A stretch of DNA of 7,698 bases from assembly GCA_937873545.1 (NCBI GenBank), contig CALMWI010000176.1, forward strand, positions 1 to 7,698, read 5' to 3'. The notes under the pieces were generated by a model. The model had not been told where the DNA came from. It ran no database searches and was given only the letters and a program-made list of their open reading frames with translations. The translations under genes and the position numbers were made by a program. Shown here one piece after another: positions 1 to 6,094 of this stretch (positions are counted from its first letter, which is position 1; every line of letters begins with the position of its first letter). The DNA is from an uncultured bacterium. GTDB taxonomy: Bacteria; UBA4055.

Positions 1-109
1 CCAATGTTATGGGATGTTTGTAATTTCACTGGATTACATGATCACAACGAATTATATTAAAGAAACAAGAGTAAAAATACAAGATGTTTTTTAGATCTTT
101 TAGAATAGA

Positions 110-138
110 TTGATTTTAACGATAAAATTTTGTATATT
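110..138 (+). promoter_or_regulatory. Sigma-70-type promoter of the DUF4160/DUF2442 cassette, with inverted repeat in the spacer
   Basis: The -35 box TTGATT (110-115) and -10 box TATATT (133-138) are separated by exactly 17 bp. Transcription would start near 145, giving a leader of about 18 nt that carries the AAGGG ribosome-binding site (152-156), 6 nt before the ATG at 163. The spacer holds a perfect inverted repeat, ATTTTA-ACGA-TAAAAT (113-128), which overlaps the 3' end of the -35 box. A repressor bound there would block RNA polymerase. Autoregulation through such a site is common for toxin-antitoxin operons, but that role here is inferred. Confidence 0.55.
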
Positions 139-162
139 GCCGTAAACTTAAAAGGGTACGGA

Positions 163-465
163 ATGCCTAAACTATATGAATATTTCGGGTTGGTTATCAT
201 GTTCTACTCGAACGAACACGAGCCAATACATGTTCATTGCAAATTTCAAGACAAAGAAAACAAAGCTGAAATAGTTTATAAAGACGGAAAATTTGTTTAA
301 GTTAGAATATTCGAAGTTCCCGGAAAGGAGCAGTTGGATGCTCAAAATAAGAACAAGTTTAAAAAGCTGGTTGAAGCGTATCGGGAAGACATAGTAAGAA
401 AATGGATTGATTTCTTTGTTTACAATATACCGGTTAACTGCGAAAAAATAGAAAAGAAGGTCTGA
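163..465 (+). pseudogene. DUF4160 family protein, broken by an in-frame TAA stop
   Basis: The reading frame opens with MPKLYEYFGLVIMFYSNEHE and continues through PIHVHCKFQ and AEIVYKDGKFV, the typical start of DUF4160 (PF13711) proteins. It then meets TAA at 298-300 after 45 codons. The same frame goes on with VRIFEVPGKEQL to a C-terminal half containing REDIVRKWIDFF and ends at TGA 463-465, giving about 100 residues in all, a normal family length. Family members usually carry Glu or a similar residue at the stop position, so a single GAA-to-TAA change is the simplest explanation. A good ribosome-binding site and promoter remain, so decay looks recent, or the base is a sequencing error. No ATG restart in frame follows the stop. 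The biochemical role of DUF4160 is not established; it is usually paired with DUF2442 and annotated as a toxin-antitoxin-like partner. Confidence 0.85.
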
Positions 466-467
466 TT

Positions 468-710
468 ATGGTAATTTCGATAGAGAAAGCAGTATACAGG
501 GGAGATTATAAAATAGAATTTCTTTTCTCTGACGGCGTTAGAAAAATTATTGATTTTGAAAATTTTTTACGAAATTCAAGAAATCCTATGAGTACAAAGT
601 ATCTAAACAAAGACCTGTTTGGATCTTTTACGATTGAATACGGAGATATTTCGTGGAACGATTTTGAATTATGCTTCCCGATCTGGGATATTTACGAAGG
701 CAGAATATAA
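468..710 (+). CDS. DUF2442 domain protein, toxin-antitoxin-like partner of DUF4160
   Basis: This is an 80-residue single-domain protein of the DUF2442 family (PF10387). It shows the family pattern of a short beta-rich start (residues 1-20), a DG turn followed by VRKIIDFENFL (23-35), and the conserved C-terminal stretch SWNDFELCFP (62-71), with IWDIYEG after it. It starts 2 bp after the end of the DUF4160 frame, with the AAGAAGG ribosome-binding sequence lying inside that gene's last codons, so the two would normally be translated together. DUF4160-DUF2442 pairs are widespread in accessory regions and are treated as putative toxin-antitoxin modules; which partner is toxic is not established. 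With its partner truncated, this gene may be an orphan. The frame is intact, and a terminator overlaps its stop codon. Confidence 0.85.
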   Translation: MVISIEKAVYRGDYKIEFLFSDGVRKIIDFENFLRNSRNPMSTKYLNKDLFGSFTIEYGDISWNDFELCFPIWDIYEGRI

Positions 711-726
711 GCTCAGCAGCTTTTTT
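709..726 (+). terminator. Intrinsic terminator of the DUF4160/DUF2442 cassette
   Basis: AAGCT (709-713), loop CAGC, and AGCTT (718-722) form a 5-bp stem continuing into a run of six T (721-726). The stem begins within the stop codon of the DUF2442 gene. It is short, but the position and T-run fit a Rho-independent terminator for a compact, independently transcribed cassette. Confidence 0.45.
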
Positions 727-752
727 ATACTAAGAACCAGTCTAAATTACAC

Positions 753-881
753 ATTGCCCGTAACGGTCGGCTATACGTTATGTGAGATATAACCGAAACG
801 TTTGAGCACGATTTAGTTGGATATACGTTACATGATATATAGCTTTCCTTATATATCCAGGTTGTCGGGCGGACTGGCAAT
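753..881. repeat. Structured non-coding block with nested inverted and direct repeats
   Basis: No coding sequence is visible between 711 and 958. GCCCGTAAC (756-764) can pair with GTTGTCGGGC (861-870) as eight Watson-Crick pairs plus one G-T, with one bulged T. ATTGCC (753-758) also has an exact complement, GGCAAT (876-881). Inside lie a 7-bp hairpin at 777-793 (GTTATGT, loop GAG, ATATAAC, one G-T) and a perfect 8-bp hairpin at 834-857 (GATATATA and TATATATC). The outer stem with extrahelical bases, next to a small toxin-antitoxin-like cassette, recalls an integron attC site, but the RYYYAAC/GTTRRRY core boxes are not matched. A small non-autonomous element or a structured RNA are alternatives. 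Confidence 0.4.
766..841 (+). repeat. Imperfect direct repeat, two 26-bp copies spaced 50 bp
   Basis: The copies at 766-791 and 816-841 match at 21 of 26 positions and share the core TATACGTTA without change. They begin GTCGG and GTTGG respectively. The offset is exactly 50 bp. They lie inside the larger inverted-repeat block and could be iterated protein-binding sites or a decayed duplication. Confidence 0.5.
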
Positions 882-913
882 TTTTGCATCCTTTAAATTA
901 TTTAAAGAATTAG

Positions 914-936
914 TATTATAATCTTTGATTATAGTA
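914..936 (-). terminator. Hairpin downstream of the methyltransferase-nuclease operon
   Basis: TATTATAATC (914-923), loop TTT, and GATTATAGTA (927-936) form a 10-bp stem with one G-T pair, 22 bp beyond the stop codon of the minus-strand nuclease gene. The stem is entirely A/T apart from one or two pairs and has no clear T-run after it on the minus strand, so it is a weak terminator or a 3' end-stabilising hairpin. Confidence 0.3.
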
Positions 937-958
937 ATAACAAGATTATTTTTTTATT

Positions 959-1780
959 TTATTTCCAGCCGTAAGGGATGGGCAGAAGTTTTGATTCAAA
1001 CGGGTTTTCCAAACTGTCAGCAAGTTCGTGAAAAAAATCTATTCCTGTAAGACTTTCAACGCTGTCGATGCTAACAGTGTATTTTTCAAGATCTGTGCTT
1101 TGTGATTCCATGTCGAGAACGAATGCGAGCGGATGAAAAGTCTTCCCCTTTCTGAGTATGGCGATTTTATAAAACCCGTCCGGGATCTCAACTCTCTTTT
1201 TTAATAGATCGATTTCGTCATCAAAATAAGGTCCGGTGATAATCCATGTTTCATCATAACGCATGGTGAGATCGTCAACAGCTCTTTCAAGATTGTTCCA
1301 GGTCTCACGGTTAAAATCCTGTTTCTGGGGTGATATATTTGTAAAAAAGCATGATTCAAGCTCGCATTTTTTGCTTCTGCCTTTCATGTCAGCCTGACGG
1401 GCAAGATGCCCTCTGTCGTATCCTGATTTTGTATAATCCTCATTAGCCGCCTGAAGATCTTTATCTAGCGAAGGATCGGGCGCGAATTTTCTTTCTTTGA
1501 GGAATTTCTGACCCTTGAGGTATTCTTTTTTAAGGTTATAGCTTACCCACAGCGGATTGAGTTTCACAGTGTCGTAGCCTGAAACAAATCCCTCATATTC
1601 AAAGATCATATCGTTTTCGCAAACCGGGTAGCCCCAGAGGATGTGTTTCTGTTTTGAATCAGAAATATCCATTTCTGAAAGTTTCTGTTTTTCAAGCCGG
1701 GGTTTGTAAATAAAAAAATACCACAGCATAAAAATTATCAGTATTATTAAAAATATTTTTAATTTAGTTTTAAATCTCAT
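959..1780 (-). CDS. Membrane-anchored DNA/RNA non-specific endonuclease (Serratia nuclease / NUC1 family)
   Basis: This 273-residue protein is predicted to cut DNA and RNA without sequence preference using one metal ion (Endonuclease_NS, PF01223). Residues 8-25 are strongly hydrophobic after a Lys/Arg-rich start, so it is likely an N-terminal anchor or uncleaved signal placing the enzyme outside the cytoplasm. The catalytic DRGH motif is at 122-125 (general base His125). The metal-binding region NISPQKQDFN...W..LE follows, with Asn148, Asn157 and Glu165 spaced as the equivalent residues of Serratia nuclease (110, 119, 127). RKFAPDPSL (97-105) matches the conserved segment before the active site. 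All key residues are present, so it should be active. Its start overlaps the end of the upstream methyltransferase gene by 11 bp with no clear ribosome-binding site of its own, which suggests translational coupling. Likely roles are nutrient nucleic acid scavenging or degradation of foreign DNA. Confidence 0.9.
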   Translation of the reverse strand: MRFKTKLKIFLIILIIFMLWYFFIYKPRLEKQKLSEMDISDSKQKHILWGYPVCENDMIFEYEGFVSGYDTVKLNPLWVSYNLKKEYLKGQKFLKERKFAPDPSLDKDLQAANEDYTKSGYDRGHLARQADMKGRSKKCELESCFFTNISPQKQDFNRETWNNLERAVDDLTMRYDETWIITGPYFDDEIDLLKKRVEIPDGFYKIAILRKGKTFHPLAFVLDMESQSTDLEKYTVSIDSVESLTGIDFFHELADSLENPFESKLLPIPYGWK

Positions 1781-2948
1781 TTTGTACCGCTAGAACTCTA
1801 ACAAATATCCTCATCCATTTTCTTCCTGATTGATGAGACTGTATCCTGCATGAATATTCGTTTTCAGATTTAAATTTATTTTCTTCAATTAATTTATCAA
1901 GTTTTTCAACCGCGGTTTCACCGCTGTTATCCGAAAATGCGAGAAATATCCTTCCTCTGTTCGAAAGTCTCCGCTTTGCCTGCATAAGAAATCTTCCGAC
2001 AGTTTTCTGATCCTTATCATTCAGTGCAAGTTCACTGCGGTTATTTGAAACCGAATCTATCCAGGGTGGATTAAAAATTATAATATCATATTTATCTTCA
2101 GTATGCTCGAAAAGATCTCCCGATCCAAGGCAGGTTATTGCGTTATTTTCAGTCCTGCAGGTCAGTCTGTTTTCTGTTTTATCAAAATGTACGTTCTTAT
2201 TTTTTTCAATATTTCTTATTGACGAAGCTAAAGCTTCCGGAAGAATATCTGAGAAATATATTTTTGATTGTTCAATTGATACATCCGCCAGAAGTGTAAG
2301 CACCCCGGATCCGCAGCCCATATCTATTACTTTCAGATCCTTTTTTATTTGTAAGTTTTCAAACGCGGATTTAAAAAGCTCTGTAGTTTCCTGCGATTTC
2401 GGTAAAAGAACATTTACTCCGGTCGAAATATTCATTTTTAAAGATCTTATCTCGATTTTATCTCTTAATGAGCTTTCGAGTTCAAGATAAAAATTATATG
2501 GTAGAAGAAATTCAATATTCTCAGGAGCTAAATTCGGATCTTCACCGCAGAATGAGGCAAGATAGGGTATGGATATTTCTTCATCATCGAATGAAATCAG
2601 TCTGTTGTTCTTTGAGATCACGAGCAGCCTGTTAAACAGATCGGTCTTTATTTTATCATGCTCTCTTTTTCTGTTCCTTGAGAAATCTTTAGAATTTATT
2701 CTCTGAAGCTCTTCAAAAGGAATAAGTTCATCTATCCGTTTAAGGATTTCCTTATATGTTTTGTCAGCGAATTTTTTCTTTGAATCGGTAATGACTATAA
2801 ATTTTCCGGCTTTGATATCCTTAAAAACCTTATTTAAATTTATTATTTCATCCGATTCGTAAGTTTTGAAAGAAGATTCCACGGAAATCAGCTGAATAAA
2901 GAGTTCAGGTATGAAATATAATCTGTCTTTAACTTGTATCTGTTGCAT
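1770..2948 (-). CDS. Class I SAM-dependent methyltransferase, PrmC/HemK-like with NPPW motif
   Basis: The C-terminal half of this 392-residue protein is a Rossmann-fold methyltransferase. The SAM-binding loop VIDMGCGSG is at 207-215, an acidic residue after the second strand is in YFSDI (231-235), and the catalytic loop is IIFNPPW (290-296). NPP[YFW] loops are typical of enzymes methylating amide or exocyclic amino nitrogens, as in PrmC (release factor Gln), PrmB, RsmC and N6-adenine DNA methyltransferases. Residues 173-190 (ISTGVNVLLPKSQET) resemble the strand and P-x-x-x-T region that precedes motif I in HemK-type enzymes. The first 170 residues are charged and not recognised; they may form a substrate-binding domain. 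No DNA target-recognition domain is evident. The start has AAGG 5 nt upstream and a promoter. It is first in the operon with the nuclease. The substrate is unknown. Confidence 0.75.
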   Translation of the reverse strand: MQQIQVKDRLYFIPELFIQLISVESSFKTYESDEIINLNKVFKDIKAGKFIVITDSKKKFADKTYKEILKRIDELIPFEELQRINSKDFSRNRKREHDKIKTDLFNRLLVISKNNRLISFDDEEISIPYLASFCGEDPNLAPENIEFLLPYNFYLELESSLRDKIEIRSLKMNISTGVNVLLPKSQETTELFKSAFENLQIKKDLKVIDMGCGSGVLTLLADVSIEQSKIYFSDILPEALASSIRNIEKNKNVHFDKTENRLTCRTENNAITCLGSGDLFEHTEDKYDIIIFNPPWIDSVSNNRSELALNDKDQKTVGRFLMQAKRRLSNRGRIFLAFSDNSGETAVEKLDKLIEENKFKSENEYSCRIQSHQSGRKWMRIFVRVLAVQNEI

Positions 2949-2968
2949 TTCAGCCTTGTTTTTTTTGA

Positions 2969-2997
2969 AAGATAATTTAAAGAAAATGTTTAATCAA
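2969..2997 (-). promoter_or_regulatory. Promoter of the methyltransferase-nuclease operon
   Basis: On the minus strand, -35 TTGATT (2997-2992) and -10 TATCTT (2974-2969) are spaced by 17 bp. Transcription would begin near 2962, giving a leader of about 14 nt that contains the AAGG ribosome-binding site just before the ATG at 2948. The promoter lies back to back with that of the patatin gene, 24 bp between the two -35 boxes. Confidence 0.5.
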
Positions 2998-3021
2998 GCG
3001 TAAAACTTCAGAACTGTAATA

Positions 3022-3050
3022 TTGCTTAAAGTAAAACTAATATTTATATT
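3022..3050 (+). promoter_or_regulatory. Promoter of the patatin autotransporter, very close to the start codon
   Basis: The -35 box TTGCTT (3022-3027) and -10 box TATATT (3045-3050) are 17 bp apart. The predicted transcription start, about 7 nt after the -10, falls at 3057, only 2 nt before the ATG at 3059. No ribosome-binding sequence precedes that ATG. The message would be leaderless or nearly so. Confidence 0.4.
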
Positions 3051-3058
3051 TATAAACT

Positions 3059-5410
3059 ATGATACGAAATAAGAAACAAATATGGTTCTATTTAGTTTTT
3101 CTGATTATGCTTTTACAATCCGGTGTATTTTGTCAGGCTGAAGAAAACTATCCTAGGATCGGAATAGCGTTATCTGGCGGGGGAATTAGGGGTGTAGCCC
3201 ATATCGGCGTTCTCAGAAGGCTTGAGGAAGAGGGAATAAAGATTTATATGATATCGGGTTCAAGTATGGGAGCTTTGATCGGTAGTCTTTACGCTTTGGG
3301 ATATGATACTTATGAGATCGAAAGAATTATCAAAGAAGCTGAGACAAAAGAAGTATTCTCTAATAAACCTGACAGAGATTATACTGAAAATTACCTGAAG
3401 AAAACATCCGACAGAACAGTTATCGAGCTTGAAATGACAGACGAGGGTATTTATCTTCCCAATGCTTTGAATAACGGGCATAAGATATTAAAAAAACTCA
3501 GAAAATATATGCTTACTTCCGAGTACTATGAAAAGAATTTTGATGAACTTAAATACAAACTTCGAGTGGTCTGTTCAGATATCCAGAGCGCGGGCAAAGT
3601 CGTATTTAAAGAAGGCGATCTTCCGATGATAATTTTAGGTTCTATGTCATTTCCCGGACTTTTCAAACCTGTTGTCTATAAAGAAATGCGTCTTCTTGAC
3701 GGCGGACTTACAGACAATATTCCGACAAGTGTACTTGAGAACTGCGACTTTATTCTTGCGTCGGATACCACTCATGACACTCCTACAAAAGATCAGGAGT
3801 ATAATTTTATAGAGCTTCTGGACAGGATCTCCGTAATGATGACTAAAACAAATACCGACCAGAGTCTGTCGCTTGCCAATGTTGTATTTAAACCACAGAT
3901 CGAAGATATATCGCTGACTGAGCTGGAAGATCCTGATTCATTGATTAAAATCGGATATATGGAAGCGGACAGAAAGATTGACGAGATCAGAAAACTGATA
4001 AATTTCAGCACTTACGAAAAAAAATCAGATGATGATTTCGGATTATTGAATATTGAGATAAAAGGTAATTCGATATTTTCAGATCAGGAGATAGCATCTG
4101 AGACCGTAGGAATAATCAATGCGGTCGATATGGTCAGACAAGTCGAAAGAAAGTACAGAAAAAACGGATATATCATGGCGAAAGCCGAAATAATAGAAGG
4201 TGCGGAACGGGATACATTAGCTATTTCGGAAGGCGTATTGAAAAGAATCGATATAATCGGTGACTACTCAACAAAAAAAAGTTACATCAGAGAAGAACTG
4301 GCGATCTCAAAAGATAAGATATTAAGGCTGACAGATATAGAGGGAAGCGTGGATAATCTGTACGGCACTGGTCTTTTCAGCAAAGTTAACTACGAAATTA
4401 ATTATCAGGAAAGCAAAGTAATAATTTATGTAGAAGAACAGCCTTATTACATTGTAAGACTGGGCGCTAATTATCAGACAGACCGGGGATTTCTAGGACT
4501 TGTAGAGCTTGCCAACAAAAATCTGCATGGAAAAAGAGCAGAAATCTATGGGGGACTCACATACGGCGAGAAATTCAACAGGATAGAGTTTTCGTACTAT
4601 AATCCGTTCTTAAAAAGATCTTCTCTTTTTTTTGAGATACTTCCGTATTACCAGATGAAAGAAAGAGAATTTTATACACAAGCTCATCAGAAGATCGAAG
4701 AGAACACATCAAAAGAAGAACGGGTCGGAGCGAATTTCAATCTCGGATTTCAGCTGTTCGACAATTATCAGGGTACGGTTTCGTTAGGGCAGGAATACAT
4801 TGATTATATCGGTATGTACGGCCATAAAACTTCAGGGATATTCAGAATACTTGCCGACAGCAGGAACGATCTTATCATTCCTTCAAGAGGAGTATATTTT
4901 ACATGGAATATGGAAACTGGTATAGTCGGAGAAAGTATTTTTGATTTTAAAAGTCAGGAAAAATATCAAAAGATATGGTGGGAATTTTCTGTTTACAGTA
5001 ATGTCAAGAACATATTGAATTACGAGGCGGGTGTGTGCGGCGGTACCGGGGATAAGCTCGTACCGGTGACAGAAAAGTATTATATCGGCGGAATAAAATC
5101 TGTTCCGGGGATATTTTATGAAGAATACCCATCCACTCAGTTTGTCAGGTTTAAATTCAGGCAAAATCTGCTGATAAATAAAGCTACTATATTCGACACT
5201 TATATAACTACGGGCTACTATTTTAACGGTTTCTGGAATGACCCGGAGATAGAATGGGATTACAAAGATTTTCTTAATTCTTTTTATCTCGGACTGACTC
5301 TGAATTCAACATTCGGACCAATAGAAGCCGGATGGGGTGTTACAGCCGGGAATGGTTCGATCGAGAAAAGCAACCGGATCTTTTTATCTTTCGGCTATCC
5401 GATTCAATAA
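3059..5410 (+). CDS. Patatin-POTRA-beta-barrel outer membrane protein (type Vd autotransporter-like phospholipase)
   Basis: This 783-residue secreted protein has a signal peptide (basic 2-6, hydrophobic 8-23). A patatin-like phospholipase domain follows (about 32-315), with oxyanion loop GGGIRG (40-45), nucleophile motif GSSMG (67-71, Ser69), SFPG (197-200) and the catalytic DGG (214-216), so the Ser-Asp dyad is complete. Two POTRA-like segments come next, about 327-390 and 392-462. The C-terminal 320 residues are an Omp85-type barrel with alternating aromatic strands and an SRGVYFTWN element (609-617). FplA of Fusobacterium and PlpD of Pseudomonas have the same order and similar lengths (about 730-760). 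Those are surface phospholipases that act on phosphoinositides or host lipids. Here the lid-loop segment reads GGIKSVPG (677-684) rather than the VRGF of classical Omp85 proteins. The C-terminus ends in PIQ, not a terminal aromatic residue. A role in lipid hydrolysis at the cell surface is inferred. Confidence 0.88.
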   Translation: MIRNKKQIWFYLVFLIMLLQSGVFCQAEENYPRIGIALSGGGIRGVAHIGVLRRLEEEGIKIYMISGSSMGALIGSLYALGYDTYEIERIIKEAETKEVFSNKPDRDYTENYLKKTSDRTVIELEMTDEGIYLPNALNNGHKILKKLRKYMLTSEYYEKNFDELKYKLRVVCSDIQSAGKVVFKEGDLPMIILGSMSFPGLFKPVVYKEMRLLDGGLTDNIPTSVLENCDFILASDTTHDTPTKDQEYNFIELLDRISVMMTKTNTDQSLSLANVVFKPQIEDISLTELEDPDSLIKIGYMEADRKIDEIRKLINFSTYEKKSDDDFGLLNIEIKGNSIFSDQEIASETVGIINAVDMVRQVERKYRKNGYIMAKAEIIEGAERDTLAISEGVLKRIDIIGDYSTKKSYIREELAISKDKILRLTDIEGSVDNLYGTGLFSKVNYEINYQESKVIIYVEEQPYYIVRLGANYQTDRGFLGLVELANKNLHGKRAEIYGGLTYGEKFNRIEFSYYNPFLKRSSLFFEILPYYQMKEREFYTQAHQKIEENTSKEERVGANFNLGFQLFDNYQGTVSLGQEYIDYIGMYGHKTSGIFRILADSRNDLIIPSRGVYFTWNMETGIVGESIFDFKSQEKYQKIWWEFSVYSNVKNILNYEAGVCGGTGDKLVPVTEKYYIGGIKSVPGIFYEEYPSTQFVRFKFRQNLLINKATIFDTYITTGYYFNGFWNDPEIEWDYKDFLNSFYLGLTLNSTFGPIEAGWGVTAGNGSIEKSNRIFLSFGYPIQ

Positions 5411-5421
5411 AAAAAGATGTT

Positions 5422-5438
5422 AAATATTTTATATTTTT
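5422..5438 (+). terminator. Weak A/T hairpin with T-run after the patatin gene
   Basis: AAATAT (5422-5427), loop TTT, and ATATTT (5431-5436) form a 6-bp stem that continues into a short T-run, 11 bp after the stop codon. The stem is all A-T, so termination strength is doubtful, but it sits exactly between the patatin gene and the next promoter. Confidence 0.25.
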
Positions 5439-5441
5439 CTA

Positions 5442-5471
5442 TTGACAATAGTTGAACTATATCTATATATT
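5442..5471 (+). promoter_or_regulatory. Near-consensus sigma-70 promoter with palindromic operator, upstream of the UPF0158 gene
   Basis: A perfect -35 box TTGACA (5442-5447) is followed by a -10 of either TATATA (5464-5469, 16-bp spacing) or TATATT (5466-5471, 18-bp spacing). The spacer holds a perfect 13-bp palindrome, ATAGTT-G-AACTAT (5448-5460), which abuts the -35 box. This is a classical position for a repressor operator. The leader of about 40 nt carries a good ribosome-binding site. It may also drive tsaC and the dnaE-like gene downstream. Confidence 0.65.
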
Positions 5472-5518
5472 CGCAAGGAAAAAAACCGGGCGGAAGGAAA
5501 TTAGAATAAGGATAAGAA

Positions 5519-6052
5519 ATGGTAGATTTTGACATTGACGAGATAATAAGGGCGATGCACGAAAAAGCGGAAGACATCACTTATTATCTTAATAAAGAGA
5601 CCGGCGAGATAGTCTATATAGATGAGAATATCGCTACAGGTGTTGAAGATGAGTACGAACAGACACTTACCGCTCTTGAAGAGTGGAGCACAGATATGGA
5701 AGACGACGATATGTATCATGAAAAGATATATTCCCCTAATGAAGAGGTTGATGAAAAAGAACTCATAAAAAGGATAAGATTTATTAAACAGGACGATTAT
5801 GAGCCTATTCCTACATTAACTATTCTTGAAATAAAAAAAATAATTGAACAATACATGGACTCGGTAAAAGGATTCAATAAAGACCTCAAGGTCACAATTA
5901 AAACATCAATATCCAACCTGAATAATTTGGAAGAGATCGAGGAAGTTTTAATAAAGCACATCGGCGACAAGGAACGGTGGGATAATTACTATCAGACCGT
6001 GATAAGAAATAAAGTGCAGAACTGGCTCAAGGGCTTGGGATACGATTCATAA
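5519..6052 (+). CDS. UPF0158 family protein
   Basis: This 177-residue, highly acidic cytoplasmic protein lacks a signal peptide or membrane segment. The N-terminal signature YYLNKETGEIVYI (22-34) is the hallmark of UPF0158 (PF03682), whose members usually begin with a helix and then Y-L-D-x-x-T-G-E-V. An acidic linker follows (43-80). The C-terminal helix-rich part, with LEEIEEVLIKHIGDKERW and NWLKGLGYD (137-176), matches the family's end. No biochemical function is established for this family. The start is supported by AAGGA (5508-5512), 6 nt before the ATG. The gene has its own strong, apparently regulated promoter, and tsaC follows after 42 bp, so the two may be partly co-transcribed. Confidence 0.75.
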   Translation: MVDFDIDEIIRAMHEKAEDITYYLNKETGEIVYIDENIATGVEDEYEQTLTALEEWSTDMEDDDMYHEKIYSPNEEVDEKELIKRIRFIKQDDYEPIPTLTILEIKKIIEQYMDSVKGFNKDLKVTIKTSISNLNNLEEIEEVLIKHIGDKERWDNYYQTVIRNKVQNWLKGLGYDS

Positions 6053-6083
6053 TTTTTTTGTATTTTATTTATCAAAAATTATT

Positions 6084-6089
6084 TATAAT
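6084..6089 (+). promoter_or_regulatory. Consensus -10 box placing the tsaC transcript start at its ATG
   Basis: TATAAT (6084-6089) is a perfect -10 element whose predicted start point, 6-7 nt downstream, coincides with the A of the tsaC ATG at 6095. There is no ribosome-binding sequence in the 42-bp gap. The -35 region is poor: TATTTT at 17-bp spacing, or TTGTAT at an unfavourable 20 bp. If used, the mRNA would be leaderless. Confidence 0.35.
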
Positions 6090-6094
6090 ACGGT

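Noticed and set aside
1..60. Open frame with no start, reading PMLWDVCNFTGLHDHNELY then TAA, possibly the end of a gene entering from the left
   Set aside because: Only 19 codons and no family recognised; not distinguishable from chance.
753..881. Firm call of an integron attC site
   Set aside because: The outer arms lack the RYYYAAC and GTTRRRY core boxes and no integrase is in the window, so it is kept only as a hypothesis.
3260..3481. Minus-strand open frame of 73 codons inside the patatin gene
   Set aside because: Lies wholly antisense to a clearly coding frame with conserved motifs, and has no recognisable domain.
4883..5164. Minus-strand open frame of 93 codons inside the barrel region of the patatin gene
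   Set aside because: Antisense shadow of the beta-barrel coding sequence; no protein-like pattern.
5501..5719. Minus-strand open frame opposite the UPF0158 start
   Set aside because: Antisense to a gene with a good ribosome-binding site and promoter; its product resembles no known family.
6051..6080. Possible terminator between the UPF0158 gene and tsaC (AATTTTTTTG with CAAAAATT)
   Set aside because: All A-T stem with a bulge and a 12-nt loop, no T-run after it; too weak to annotate.
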